Source: Moringa oleifera (Eukaryota > Streptophyta > Magnoliopsida > Brassicales > Moringaceae). From it: DNA of 64,000 nucleotides. The notes beneath the pieces were generated by a model. The model did not search any database. It was not told the origin of the DNA and worked only from the letters and a program-made list of their open reading frames with translations. A program made the translations under genes and the position numbers. Of this stretch, positions 25,640 through 36,860 are shown in pieces. Each line of letters starts with the position of its first letter. Position 1 is the stretch's first letter. The stretch is taken from positions 379,501-443,500 of the forward strand of contig JAJFZO010000658.1 in NCBI GenBank assembly GCA_021397835.1, read 5' to 3'.

Positions 25640-26170
25640 TATGGACAAAACTTATCTTACAAAAAAAAGAAAAAAAATCTTAATCTACACCACAAATCAC
25701 CATGTGCAGATACACAGAGTGGGTGTTGATGTTTTACTTTAATTTAATTATTGGTAGGATATTGAGTAAACCAAAAAGAAGGATGTGCAAACCAAGAATA
25801 CACTGATATCCTTGCTAAATTAATTAAGATTCGCCTAAGCATTCAGACGGATCTCTTTCTTGCTCTAAAGAAAGCATCAGCGCCTGCATTGTTAGTAAAG
25901 ATTCGCCTGAATCCTCTTCTGTTGCCAACCACAGTAAGCATCACATTAATGCTCACCCATCTTCAAGAGTAAGAGGAAAACAGAGGAGACGGACATTATA
26001 ATCACAGCTTACTGCAACCATAGATCTAACTCAAGCTTTTATAGGAAATAATGATAACCTACAGATTGCTTTCAAGAAAGAATCTTTCTCCCTTATTTCT
26101 AGTAACCCTCTGATACATATAATCACTTCAGGAATCGTTCGTCACTACTCACAAACCGCGACAAGTTGAC
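25640..26170 (+). repeat. Segment P, copy 1, with two small conserved open frames
   Basis: Repeated in inverted orientation at about 38130-38860 and 44880-45600, and degenerately at 16400-16815. Frame one (about 25875-26000) reads ISACIVSKDSPESSSVANH... and ends in a basic tail RGKQRRRTL and a stop. Frame two (about 26006-26168) reads LTATIDLTQAFIGNN... to HYSQTATS and a stop. About 270 bases between the frames, present in the other copies, are missing here. I recognise neither product. They could be terminal exons of a gene duplicated with the cluster, or chance frames. Confidence 0.6.
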
Positions 26171-26564
26171 CACATACTTTGTGTTTAACTCAAAAACTTT
26201 CCTCTTCTTCAGCTTGTTTGCAAGTAGAAACTTTCAAGCAAACCAACTTTTCCAATCTAAAACGTCCCATCCTTTGGCTGGTCTCAAAGTTGCTCTCCTC
26301 TGTTTTCTTGAACAAAAACAGAGGTCAGTTGTGCTCGGTTAAATCAAGACAAAACCTTCCTATTTTCAAATCTAAACACGATAATATGGATATTATCCTT
26401 TTGTATATAGATGTAATCTTCAGATTACAGAGTCAACAATATGAATTTGATTGATAACGAAGGGAAACAGACAACAGAACCAACAAGGAAGTTCAATGGC
26501 CAGCAAGACACTGACATGCAGACATTTCTGGAATCAATAGTCAAACAAGAAAGCATCCATTCTG

Positions 26565-26574
26565 TATATATATA
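26565..26574 (+). promoter_or_regulatory. TATA box of the plus-strand PME
   Basis: TATATATATA within the block TTCTGTATATATATAATCAA, about 100 bases before the ATG at 26673. The same block lies at the same distance upstream of the minus-strand PME (around 38020), so the core promoter was duplicated with the gene. Confidence 0.75.
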
Positions 26575-26672
26575 ATCAACCCGACATCTCCAAGCAACTC
26601 AAACTCTGCTTCCAACTTTGAATCTCTGTTCTTCCCTTGTCGTTCTTGCTTTTCTGCGTGCTTGTTTCAACA

Positions 26673-27747
26673 ATGGCTGTCGTGTACCTTCTCCTGTCCT
26701 TGTTTCTTCGCTGTGCAGTATGCTTGGATAACAGCTACAATGTCACTGTAGCTTTGGACGGTAGTGGAGATTATGATACCGTAAGTGCAGCTGTGAAAAA
26801 TGCTCCTTCCAATAGCATAGTTCCATACACCATACACATCAAACAAGGCATCTATCATGAGAACACTATCGTTACAATAGACAAGGCGAATCTGGCTTTC
26901 ATCGGAGATGGAGCTCATAGGACCAAAATCACAGCAAACCGCAGCAACGCGAAAATGTTTTCGACTTATAACTCGGCCACTGTTGGTAAGTTGATTACTC
27001 TACTTTTATGCTTACTCTGTTCCTGACAAGTTTATTCTCTATCTGATTTTGTCATTTTGTTGCAGCTGTCAAAGCAGATGGTTTTGTAGCAAAATTCCTT
27101 ACCTTTGAGAACTCAGCAGGTCCGAGCGAGGGACAAGCAGTTGCGTTCAGAAATGAAGGTAATTTGACTGCTGTGTACCAGTGTGTCTTCTTGGGATATC
27201 AAGACACACTGTATGCAAAAAGTAATATACAGTTTTATAGAGAGTGCGACATTCATGGCACAGTAGATTTCATCTTAGGATCCGCGTTAGCAGTTTTTCA
27301 GAACTGTAATCTTTATGCGCGTGATCCAAACCATGAAATCACCCTCACTGCACAATCTAACAGCGGTTCTACACCAGGCTCAGGGTATGTTTTTCAAAAT
27401 TGTTCCTTAACGCTATCTCCCGGATTACAGAAAAAGGTTAAGAATACTTATTTAGGAAGGCCTTGGGCTGCTTTTTCTACGGTGATTGTAATGGAGTCGT
27501 GGTTAGATGATATAGTCAGACCCGAAGGATGGGTGAAATGGGAGGTGTCTTTAACTAACATAACTTATAGAGAGTATAACAACAGAGGCCAGGTTCAGAT
27601 ACCAGAGGTAGAGTTAATTGGCCTAGTTTCAAGGTTTCGTATAATTCATCGGAGGCAATACCTTATACAGTAAGTGTAATTTGGAAAGGTGATGAGTGGC
27701 TCCCGCAGACAAACATTCCATATTACGGAGGTCTAGCATTGGTGTGA
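26673..27747 (+). pseudogene. Pectin methylesterase copy 1, frameshifted at the C-terminus
   Basis: Exons 26673-26985 and 27066 onward. A signal peptide (VVYLLLSLFLRCAVCL) is followed directly by the PME beta-helix, without an N-terminal PMEI pro-region. Catalytic features are visible: GQAVA (Gln128), GYQDTLY (Gln150, Asp151), VDFILG (nucleophile Asp172, with Leu where Phe is usual) and YLGRPW (Arg236). Compared with the mirror copy at 36861-37920, one A is missing after 27588, inside NNRGPG. Translation therefore leaves frame near residue 279 and stops at 27673 after 306 residues. The original frame is still readable to a stop at 27747 (...WLPQTNIPYYGGLALV). Loss of the last 50 residues of the helix probably inactivates it. 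A sequencing error is the alternative. Confidence 0.85.
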
Positions 27748-28528
27748 AATGTAATCAATTTATATATTTTGTATATGTTTGACTAATAGAAAACGAATTT
27801 CTCTTTACTCATTATTGTTTGTGTATTCTGGTGTAGCAGTAGCTGCAGTCTCACCAGCATTTAATTAAGTTGAATTTTCTCTGTATTTTGTGCCATGAAT
27901 TTCTAAAGTTATATGCAATTGGACTTGAAGTGAATTCGCTTGGTTTGGAAAGAAGTTATATCATAGATGAGTGAAATTTTAACGCTGCAGTAAGATGGAA
28001 CTGCCTTGTGGCTGTGTTAATCTTCTTCTGACGTGATGCTTAGTGCCCAAAAAAGTGAGGAAAAGATACCTTATTTTTATTGAGCTCTGTTGAAAATCAG
28101 GTGACAGCTTTTTTTAATGGCTTTTATTTTGGCCAATGGAACAGTAACCCTATGTTACCCAGAATGCAGAAAATGTTGCCCAGAATATTCTGCAGCAGCA
28201 GCCTTAATGCATTCTTCCTTGATCAGCTCAAAACTCTCCCACAGGACGGATTAATCTCTTGAAAGTTAATGCTAATCAAATCAGACGTCAAATATAAATA
28301 GCAATTCAACTAAAGAGTCTAAATAGTAATTTAACTTTTGCTGATTAGCAAAAGGCATTACATTTCATTTATCATTCTCTTTTTCTAGCTGAACCAGATG
28401 AGACTGCTCACAAGCAAGAGTCAAAACTGAGATATGACTTGGAAAAACTGATATTCTAAAGATGATATTGAATCAAATTACAAAATCCTGCCTTTAACTA
28501 GGCAATAAAATTATATGCCTATCTCAAG
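27748..28528. other. Spacer between PME copy 1 and pTAC7
   Basis: Convergent 3' ends of the PME and pTAC7. The stretch is repeated, inverted, at about 36060-36860. No gene of its own; the frame at 28080-28262 is not conserved in the inverted copy. Confidence 0.6.
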
Positions 28529-29848
28529 TTAGGTAAATTCTTCCTTTAAAAAGCCAGGTCCTGGCTTGTAAGGGTCAGATTCTGCATATCCATCTGGCCG
28601 GTAGAACCCTGCATCGTTCATGCGGTTACTGAGCACATGAAGGATGGCTTTCTTCTCCCCACCATATTCATCCCGGTTTCTTTCAACATACTCTTTAGCC
28701 TCCGCCGCCACTTCATTCACAAAATCAAATCGGTTATCCTCTGATAGCAACAGTCTATGAATGTCCATGGTCAACAGCTTTCCCCCTTCCCTTATCTTCC
28801 TCACCTGCTCCTCCAAGAACGGAATTCGTTCCATTTTGTATTGCAACATGTCATCCTTCTTCCCCTGAAACTCGCAAAATTTCAGCATAAGAATAGGATT
28901 CATATGATTGATCAGCAACCAGTTAAAGCATCTGAATAAAAGCAACAAATTTACAAACGAAATTGTGTCAGGCTTGCATTTAAACTAACCTGAGCTAGAG
29001 TTATACCATTATAGCAGAAGTTATTTGCAAATGACTCAAATCCCCATGATAGGGGGAGACTGAGTGATCCAATTCCATTAATCAAATTATTAAGCTTTCT
29101 CAATGTTGCAATCTCATATATTGCCTCTCTAAACAGGCCACTTAGTGCCACAGAATATAATATACAGATGTCAATTTCCTTTTCTTTCTTCTTCTGGTCC
29201 CTGACGCCTCATTAACCAAGCAAGGAAAAGCAATAAGAATATGAATTCTAAATAAACATAGGTTTCACAGTGCAAGCAAGCTACCGGAATTTTCACTTCC
29301 CTACCAATTTTCTCCGTCGCCATACCCGTCGTCCCCGACCATCACTTTGCATCTGTGTGAAGACTTATTCATCAACTAAATTGGGGTGCACAAGAACCGA
29401 CAATTCTATGAGTTAAGGAAATAAAAGATAAAACTCAGACTTTGATACCTTGGATGCAATAGAGAAGTTTAAAACTCGCGAATTTACAGGTCTGACCTCG
29501 ATCCTCTGCAGCAACGAACCGAGAACATTGAATTAGGTAGAATTGCAAGAACACGCTAAGCAAAAGAAAATTAGGGTTTCCTACTGGAAAGACAGATTTG
29601 ATTTCCCTAAACAAAATGAATATAAAGGAGAATTTTTTTTCTAAAAAAAAACAGCAAAAGAACAACTTTGAACACTCAGTTCACCGAGGTTCTGACTAAT
29701 AAACAGTGAGATGTAAAATAGTGCTCCAACGCGAACTTTTTCCCACGTTTTCTCAGAAGCCAAACACAGAGAACACGGGAGAGAATTTTACCTGTGGAAT
29801 CAAAGAAGAAATGGAGGGCAGAGCAGATAGAGCCACAGCCATAGCCAT
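28529..29848 (-). CDS. PTAC7: Plastid transcriptionally active chromosome protein 7
   Basis: Four exons, 29848-29792, 29505-29449, 29352-29305 and 28864-28529, with GT-AG borders in phase 0, encode 165 residues (Arabidopsis PTAC7, AT5G24314, is about this long). The first two exons give a Ser/Ala-rich chloroplast transit peptide (MAMAVALSALPSISSLIPQ...). Exon 3 encodes the conserved RGRRVWRRRKL. The last exon carries KKDDMLQYKMERIPFLEEQ, NRFDFVNEVAAEA, RNRDEYGGEKKAI and the terminal DPYKPGPGF. Family knowledge: pTAC7 is a plant-specific accessory subunit of the plastid-encoded RNA polymerase and is needed for chloroplast development. A TTAGGGTTT motif lies in intron 1 (29571-29579). It is the only complete copy; broken pieces lie at 13430-13940 and 36060-36300. 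Confidence 0.94.
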
Positions 29849-30472
29849 AATGAGCTCCCTGGGCAAACCGAGATAATGTTTTTGTTGTGATGCTCCTTGC
29901 AGCTCAGTCAATCAGCCGAAGACCATGACAATGATAGAATGGCACTATGCCACCAACGGTATGCCAAATTACACTTTGAGCCGCCAGGACCAAATATCAT
30001 TTACATTTTAATTCAGAAGCAAATGGAATTTAGACCTCTTAAAGCTTCATCCTATCAACCCACTCGATTAAATGTCCTAATAAGTTTTATGCTAAATTTA
30101 CGAAAGTGCGTGGAAGAAAAACATGAATTTTCTTTAAAAATTATGTTTGTCAAACATTTTCTCTTCTTCATAAAAGATTATCACCATTAACCCTTTCGCT
30201 TAGATTTATCAGATTCTCTTAAGGAGCTTCACCCAACATTGCAAAATCCATATAGAAAATGAAAATAAGCCATTTAAAGTGAGATTTTGTTTAATCAAAT
30301 CCCCCATATGTCCCCTAATAAAAAGACTTCCTTAAACATAACCGCGACACTACATTTCTCTGCATTCAAGGCAACCACCAGAATAGCCAAGTACTCAATT
30401 ATCGTCACTGAATAAGTACAAAATTTGGTTGTTTCCTTCCATGAGGAAATAGGGTGTTCTAAGGAGATGCCC
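29849..30472. other. Spacer between pTAC7 and the TPR gene
   Basis: Holds the pTAC7 promoter and 5' UTR on one side and the TPR gene 3' UTR on the other. Both genes run leftward. Short frames here have no recognisable features. Confidence 0.5.
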
Positions 30473-33400
30473 TCAATGTGGAACAGTTTGCTGGTATTTC
30501 CTCCTGAGCATAGATAGTCTTTTCTGTAGAGTTGTTTTCTCAATCCTTCTCCCTAGTCTGTCCAAGTAAAATACAATTTTTTGCAGCGTCACTAGTATCT
30601 CCTGGCTCTCGAACCCAAACTCTTTCTCTTGAATTCTCAGAATCCTCTCCAGCAGCTCCAGTAAATGACCATCATCCTTCCCTAATCTTGCCTGGATGGA
30701 TACCAAGCAATCGAGTGCCTCCCCTGCCATATAAGCAAACAAAATATTACATGTGACACAAATCATATTCATATAAGTTCAAAATATACATGTTATTGTC
30801 ATTCATTATTCAATCTTCTATTCCTCCTTTGTAGCTTCATCACATGACTACCAAGGAATAGATAAGCTTACCAACAGGAAGGGAATCTTTCCCAAATGCC
30901 TTCTCACGGATGCATAAAGCCTGTAGAGCAAGTTGCTCAGCTTCTCCTTCACGATTTAAATGGTAGAGAGTAACAGCAAGATGCAACAATGGGAAGGTAA
31001 TGGACTGATCCTCAGGTCCCAGTGTCTTCCTCATGATGTCCAAACCAGTTCTCAACAAGCGCTCAGCTTCAACAAAATTCTTTGAATGAGAATGGGAGGC
31101 TGCAAGATTTAGGAGATGTGTAACTGACTTGGGATGTTCTTTTCCATTACATTGCTCAGTGATCAATAAGCATTCCTCCAGCACCTCCCGCCCTTCTTTT
31201 CCTCTAAATCCAACCAACCAAATAACAATAGGAAATAAGAAGACCATTTTACCAAAATCCAACAATATTAAAGAAAATTGCAAGGATTGAGTCCCCTATA
31301 TTTTTCCAACAGAGAGCATTAGAATATACTATGTGGATAGTGTATAGTCAAGCCACCACCAAATTCTACTCAATAGCTGGAGATTCTGTTGATAATACCA
31401 ACAAAAACAATTATTCCCAGGCACCAAGTTAAAGTGCCTTACTGATCCTGATACCAATGTTTTGTCCAACTTTACCTTCCTACAAGATGGAGTAACTCTG
31501 CCAACTCTATTCTCATACTCTCCATAATACTGTCACCCAAAGACATATAGTTTGAATCCTTGATGACCTGAAAAGCATTTTTATATAAATCAATGGCTCC
31601 ATCTGCATCCCCTGATAAAAAGTTAGGACATGAAGCTGTCACCAATCACGTACAAAATATGAGAGTGATCTATATTTAATATAGCCTCAGGCTACCTGAT
31701 GATAGGGCCAGTCGTTTCGATAGTTTTCTTTTTTTCCTTTCCTTGTTTTTCTTTTTCTTAAGAGAGAGAATAGAAGAGGGGTTGGGGGAAGGGGGGGGGG
31801 GGGGGGGGGGGGGGGGTTTGCGTGATATTGGGTATGCAAGAAGGACAAGGAACAGGGAGAGATCACCGAAAAACTACCTTCTGCACACTTCACATGGGCC
31901 AGGTAACACATAGCCATTCCAACTCTTCCATCTTTACCCCCGTATAGTTCAGCGTATATATTTAAAATTCTAGAAAGAAAAAGACAGATGAAATAAGTTA
32001 ATGATCATAATAAATTTCACACAATTTAATCACAACACAAGAAAAGGCAAAGTAACCTAATAAAATGACTTTCTGCCTCTGTAGCTCTTCCTTCCTTGAT
32101 TAAAAGATTGCCAAGCCCAAATAAAGGCACCACCAAGTCCTCACTCTCAGCACCTTTGCTCATTTCCAAAATATTTATTGCACGGTGGTAGATTTCTACG
32201 GCTTTTGTGGTTCTCCCCATAGAACTAAGAACTTTTGCCATCCCCAACAGTGGTGTGATAAGAAAATTACAAGTGTTCCCTAAAAGAAGACATTATTTCA
32301 AGAAAAACCATTAACTTTCAAGTTTGCTGCTTTCAGTTTGTCACTAAAGAAGAAAGAAAGTTCCTCGTAGCAAGAGTTACAAAAAAGGAAAGTCTTAGTG
32401 TCGTGCTATTTATTACAAGAGCTTGAAGAAACCCACATGTGCTAATCTTCAGCACCATTTAATACTGAAAGTGACCCTAAGAAGAAACACCTGATCCTTT
32501 TAAAGCTTATGAAAAATAGAAGCTATATACAGCATGAAAATAGTTCATATAATGTTGATAGGTGTAATTGCAACTATTAACAGTCTCCTATGAGCATTCT
32601 ATGACAAGAAACAGAAATTAACATCAGCAGATCTCAAACTAAAAGAACTCGATGATCAAAGTAAGGTACTTATGTGATGACCCTAAGGCTCTTAATCTTA
32701 GGTCAAGAATGACAATAACCATACAAAGAAACACAAAGAATTTAGCATTCGCAAGTCTTCAAATTGAAATTGATGATTTGCATAAATATTTTAGCATTGG
32801 ATCCTTGCAATAGAAGATTACTCAATGCCTATCTTCAACAATCAAGTTTACCTTCCTATTATTGTGTAATAAATAAAAGATAACCAATTTATAGAACGTC
32901 CTACAAGAATAGCAAGCGGAACAATGGTGATAGAATTAGGTCAGCTGAAGCAAAAAGTTATATGCTTATGCTAAACCAACATATGCAAACAATGGAGACC
33001 ACAAACATTTAGGCTCAAAGCACTGCTTACCATATTTACTCTCCAAAACATTGAGGACTCTCTGATATATGAACATGGATTTCTCAAACTTCCCCAAAGT
33101 TGAATGCATACTTGCCACATGTATGAGTATTGAATCAAGAAGGGGCTCATCATCTTTTAGATGGCCAAGAAATTCATTCATCTGTTCATCAATGAAATAT
33201 GCCAAAATAGAAAAGAGCGACTGTCACAGAGAAATCAGAGCATGAATGTGGCTCTAAACAATATATCAACTCTCACATCGATGTTCTATGCTAATGCACC
33301 ATTTAACCTTTTTCTTCTAAATGTGAAGCTAAGACCAACCCCCCCCCCCCTCCCCCCCACCAAAAAAAAAAAAAAAAAGCAGTTCTAATTTCTCAAAATC

Positions 33401-34806
33401 AAGAGAGAGAAAAAAAGGGGGGGAGGGGGGGGGGGGGGGGGGGATAAGGAGAGGAAGGGCAAGGAACATCCTCTCACGCTGGTTTAATACTTAGGCCGAA
33501 AAAGTGAAGAATAGCAAGGCAATGACTTACTGTATCCAACAAAGACCTTACAAAATTCAAGTCTCCAACAGCCATGTATCCCAGGGCAATGATGTCAAGA
33601 ATAGCAGCTTGTTCAATGCCCTTTACACCAGCATCCATCTGTTCTTTCACAGCTTCGTAATTAGCTTGAAGAATGTCTATCGCATCCTTCTTGTTCCCGA
33701 TCTTAATCATAGTTTTGACTTGATTAAACAACTCTTGCAGCTGAATCTCAAAATCCTCCATGCCACCAAAGCTGCTGGTTGTGCTGCCAAACAACATTTT
33801 AGAACTGGTATAGTATTTTCTTAAGTGAAGCTATCACATTGTCAATTCCTTAGCATTCTTCGAACATTATAACTATGGAAGATATAACATTGACGAAAGC
33901 TCAATGTGGTAAGTCATACAGATCTTGCAGTAAACGATAATAGGCATCAGTAACTTTTCTAAGGTGAAAGAGAACCATACACATTGTAAATTCTTTGAAC
34001 ATTCAAGATATCCTAAACCTTTAATCTTCAGATAGAAACCGACAAGAGCTACCTTAGAAAATTAACAAATATTTGAAAGATAATGGGCTGCATCGGTAAC
34101 GTCGAGAGAATGAACTAATTTAAGAGGAATAGATTGAAAAAATTTAAAAGGCATATAAGTCAAGTTTGTACCTTTGGAAGTCATTGGGAGCTGAAACAAC
34201 TGAGGAAGCATGGTGTTTTTGTTGATTTGTATGAGCTTGTAAAGAGTGAACCGATGTAGAAGTTTTCAACAGAAACTGATGGGTCGGAATCATGTGAAAC
34301 TTGAAGTTGCATTGGTGACTTCGGAGACAGCTTGAGAGACCGGTCACGCCTCTTTGCCATTGCCGCGAATTCAAATTTAGACAAGCTTGACTCACTCTGA
34401 AAATTTTCAGGAAGAGCCATCAAGGACAAACCCAGATTCCCAGAATAGCAGCAAGGTCCTCAAGTGGCGCATCATATATGTTCATATATTCATATGCAAG
34501 CATAAGATGAACGGATACCCTTTCGGTCAAAGCCTAAAGTCTCACTATCTATGACAGTAAAGACATGACCAGTATGGTTTTTTATCAGCAGATTTAACTA
34601 AATAATTACTTAACAACACAGTAGAACTATGACCCCAAAGGTGTACAGAAGAACCTAAGTTCAAACAAAATAAGGAAAAAATAAAATGAATTAATCAACA
34701 ATCACACGGGCAGAGAGACCAAAGAAATGAATCGAGAAGCAAAACACCATTAAAGCATAAATATCAACATGTAACCTTAAGAGCGGGCGCGCACACGAGC
34801 GCGGGG

Positions 34807-34837
<31 letters not shown>

Positions 34838-34893
34838 TACCCGTAGTCAATCAAGGACATAGAAGGCGAAGGGGACAAGAAAGAAGTCGCCAT
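30473..34893 (-). CDS. Tetratricopeptide-repeat protein, kinesin-light-chain-like repeats, likely plastid
   Basis: Nine exons: 34893-34841, 34396-34172, 33783-33531, 33181-33031, 32279-32057, 31969-31878, 31611-31476, 31203-30872, 30723-30473. All borders are GT-AG with matching phases, giving 571 residues, near the length I recall for Arabidopsis AT5G53080. The N-terminus (MATSFLSPSPSMSL..., then Ser/Gln/His-rich with few acids) looks like a chloroplast transit peptide. From about residue 95 there is an alpha-helical array of TPR units such as AVEIYHRAINILE, AIDLYKNAFQVI and AERLLRTGLDIMRKTLG, the last in the 42-residue kinesin-light-chain style. TPR arrays bind proteins; the partner is unknown. 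Exon 2 also has a longer open frame in another phase (MALPENF..., 34181-34429), but only the phase used here joins both neighbours. Several introns hold long G or C homopolymers. Confidence 0.88.
31791..31816. repeat. Poly-G tract (26 G) in a TPR-gene intron
   Basis: An uninterrupted run of 26 G on the plus strand, preceded by GTTGGGGGAAG. It lies in the intron between exons 31969-31878 and 31611-31476, so the transcript carries a C-run. Length is likely variable and the assembly may be uncertain here. Confidence 0.95.
33339..33443. repeat. Opposed C-run and G-run in one TPR-gene intron
   Basis: A C-run at 33339-33350 (continued by 7 C after one T) and a G-run at 33417-33443 (one A interruption) lie about 60 bases apart in the intron between 33531 and 33181. 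An A-run follows the C-run. The two tracts are complementary and could pair in the pre-mRNA. Confidence 0.95.
34811..34838. repeat. (GA)n microsatellite at a splice donor
   Basis: A GA repeat on the plus strand, that is CT in the TPR-gene transcript. It starts directly after the first-exon donor (GG/GTACTCTCTC), so repeat length could affect splice efficiency. Confidence 0.9.
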
Positions 34894-35344
34894 TTTCAGT
34901 AGAAGTGAGACAGAAAATCCGGATGAGGGAGATACGTAGCGAGCGAATTTTATGTGGGATAAACCGAACAGTTTTTCTAAGTTGGACCATAGCCCAATCG
35001 GATTTGGGCATAATGTCATGGCCCGTACAAGTGGAGTCATTTGAAGGCTTCATTTCAGGAGATTTATTGTGTTAATGGGATCTACATCCAAAGATAGAAA
35101 TTTCATTCTGAATAATAGATACTTTTTATTTTATAAAGAGACATAATTTTTTCTTGATAAAAATATTTAATTTCTTTGTAAATAAAAATATTTTATTTTA
35201 AAACTTTATCTAATATCTTAAAGATGTTAAAGATATTAATAAGATGATTTTGGACCGTTATACAGATTTCAGATAATCTGTTGATCGTTCTTTTCAGTAA
35301 GTGCCGCACAATTTAGCTTTAAGGAGCTCCGGCCGTGACAATAA
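34894..35344. promoter_or_regulatory. Upstream region of the TPR gene
   Basis: About 450 bases between the TPR-gene start codon and its own truncated inverted copy. It should hold the promoter. An AT-rich block at 35110-35230 has no recognisable element. Confidence 0.4.
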
Positions 35345-36058
35345 ACTTCACTACTGTTGGGGATGGCCAAAGTTCTTAGTTGTATGGGGAGAGCCACAAA
35401 AGCTGTAGAAATCTACCACCATGCAATAAACATTTTGGAAATGAGCAAAGGTGCTGAGAGTGAGGACTTGGCAGTGCCTTTACTTGGGCTTGGCAGTCTT
35501 TTAATTAAGGAAGGCAGGCTACAGAGGCAGAAAGTCAGTTTATCAGGTTACTTTGCCTTTCTTGTGTTGTGATTAAATTGTGTGAAATTTATTATGATCA
35601 TTAACTTGTTTTGTCTGTCTCTTTCTTTCTAGAATTTTAAATATATACGCCGAACTATCTGGGGATAAAAGACTGTGGCCCTATCATCAGGTTGTCTGAG
35701 CCTATATTGAATATGGATCACTCTCATAGCTTGTACGCGATTGGTGACAGCTTCATGTCCTAACTTTTTATCAGGGGATGCAGATGGAGCCATTGATTTA
35801 TATAAAAATGCTTTTCAGGTCATCAAGGATTCAAACTATATGGCTTTAGGTGACAGTATTTTGAAGAGTATGAGAACAGAGTTGGCAAAGTTACTCCATC
35901 TTGTAGGAAGGTAAAAGTTGGACAAAACATTGGTATCAGGATTAGTAAGGCACCTTACCTTGGTGCCTGGGAATAATTGTTTTTGTTGCTATTATCAACA
36001 GAATCTCCAGCTATTTAGTAGAATTTGGTGGTGGCTTGACTCTACTATCCACATATTA
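35345..36058 (+). pseudogene. Inverted partial copy of the TPR gene (exons 5-7)
   Basis: On the plus strand, exon 5 (MAKVLSCMGRATKAVEIYH..., 35361 onward), part of exon 6 (about 35633-35690) and exon 7 (about 35777-35911, DADGAIDLYKNAF...) of the adjacent TPR gene reappear with their introns. A single-base loss in the EGRATEAE region shifts exon 5, and exon 6 is disrupted. The copy continues into the following intron (compare 31320-31400) and stops at about 36058, where sequence matching the pTAC7 3' flank begins. It retains introns, so it arose by DNA duplication and not by retroposition. Confidence 0.9.
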
Positions 36059-36059
36059 T

Positions 36060-36860
36060 GTAATTTTATTGCCTAGTTAAAGGCAGGATTTTGTAATTTG
36101 ATTCAATATCATCTTTAGAATGTCAGTTTTTCCAAGTCATCTCAGTTTTTGGCTCTTGCATGTGAGCAGTCTCATCTGGTTCGGCCAGAAAAAGAGAATG
36201 ATAAATGAAAGGTAATGCCTTTTGCTAATCAGCATAAGTTAAATTACTATTTAGGCACTTTAGTTGAATTGCTATTTATATTTGACGACCGATTTTGTTA
36301 GCATTAATTGTCAAGAGATTAATCCATTCCCTAGGAGAGTTTTGAACTGATCAAGGAAGAAAGCATTAAGGCTGCTGCTGCGGAATATTCTGGGCAACCT
36401 AGGGTTACTGTTTCATTGGCAAAATTGTGTTACAAGCATAAAAGCCATTTGAAAAAAGCTGTCACCTGATTTTCAGCAGAGCTCAATAAAAAAAAGATGG
36501 TTTTCCTCACTTTTTTTGGGCATTAAGCATCGGGTTGGCACCACAATAAGGCAGTTCCATCCTACTGCAGCGTTATATTAACATCCACTGAATGAACTGC
36601 TCTTTGTTAAAATTTCACTCATCTATGATATAACTTCTTTCCAATCGAAGCGATTCACTTCAAGTCCAATTGCATATAACTTTAGAAATTCATGGCACAA
36701 AATACAGAGAAAATTCGACTTAATTAAATGCTGGTGAGACTGCAGCTACTGCGACACCAGAATACATATAAACAAGAATAAATAAAAAGAAATTCGTTTT
36801 CTATTAATCAAACATATACAAAATACATAAGTTGATTACATTTCACACCAATGCTAGACC
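36060..36860 (-). repeat. Inverted copy of the PME-pTAC7 intergenic region
   Basis: Reverse complement of about 27750-28505: the pTAC7 3' flank (36060-36240) joins the PME downstream spacer (36240-36860). It contains none of the pTAC7 coding exon. Confidence 0.85.

Noticed and set aside
26179..26454. Frame of 91 codons upstream of PME copy 1, with a partner at 44578-44877
   Set aside because: The frame is not maintained in the 38-kb copy and it overlaps the PME upstream region; similarity is explained by duplication of the promoter segment.
28080..28262. Small frame between PME copy 1 and pTAC7
   Set aside because: The inverted copy at about 36300-36480 does not keep the frame.
28951..29151. 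Minus-strand frame MALSGLFREAIYEIATL
   Set aside because: Lies wholly inside pTAC7 intron 3; no splice signals or homology link it to a gene.
34181..34429. Open frame starting MALPENFQSESS in the TPR gene, suggesting a frameshift in exon 2
   Set aside because: Using the acceptor TTTTCAG at 34398-34397, the other phase joins exon 1 (GG) and exon 3 (AG/C) without any indel, so this frame is a shadow.
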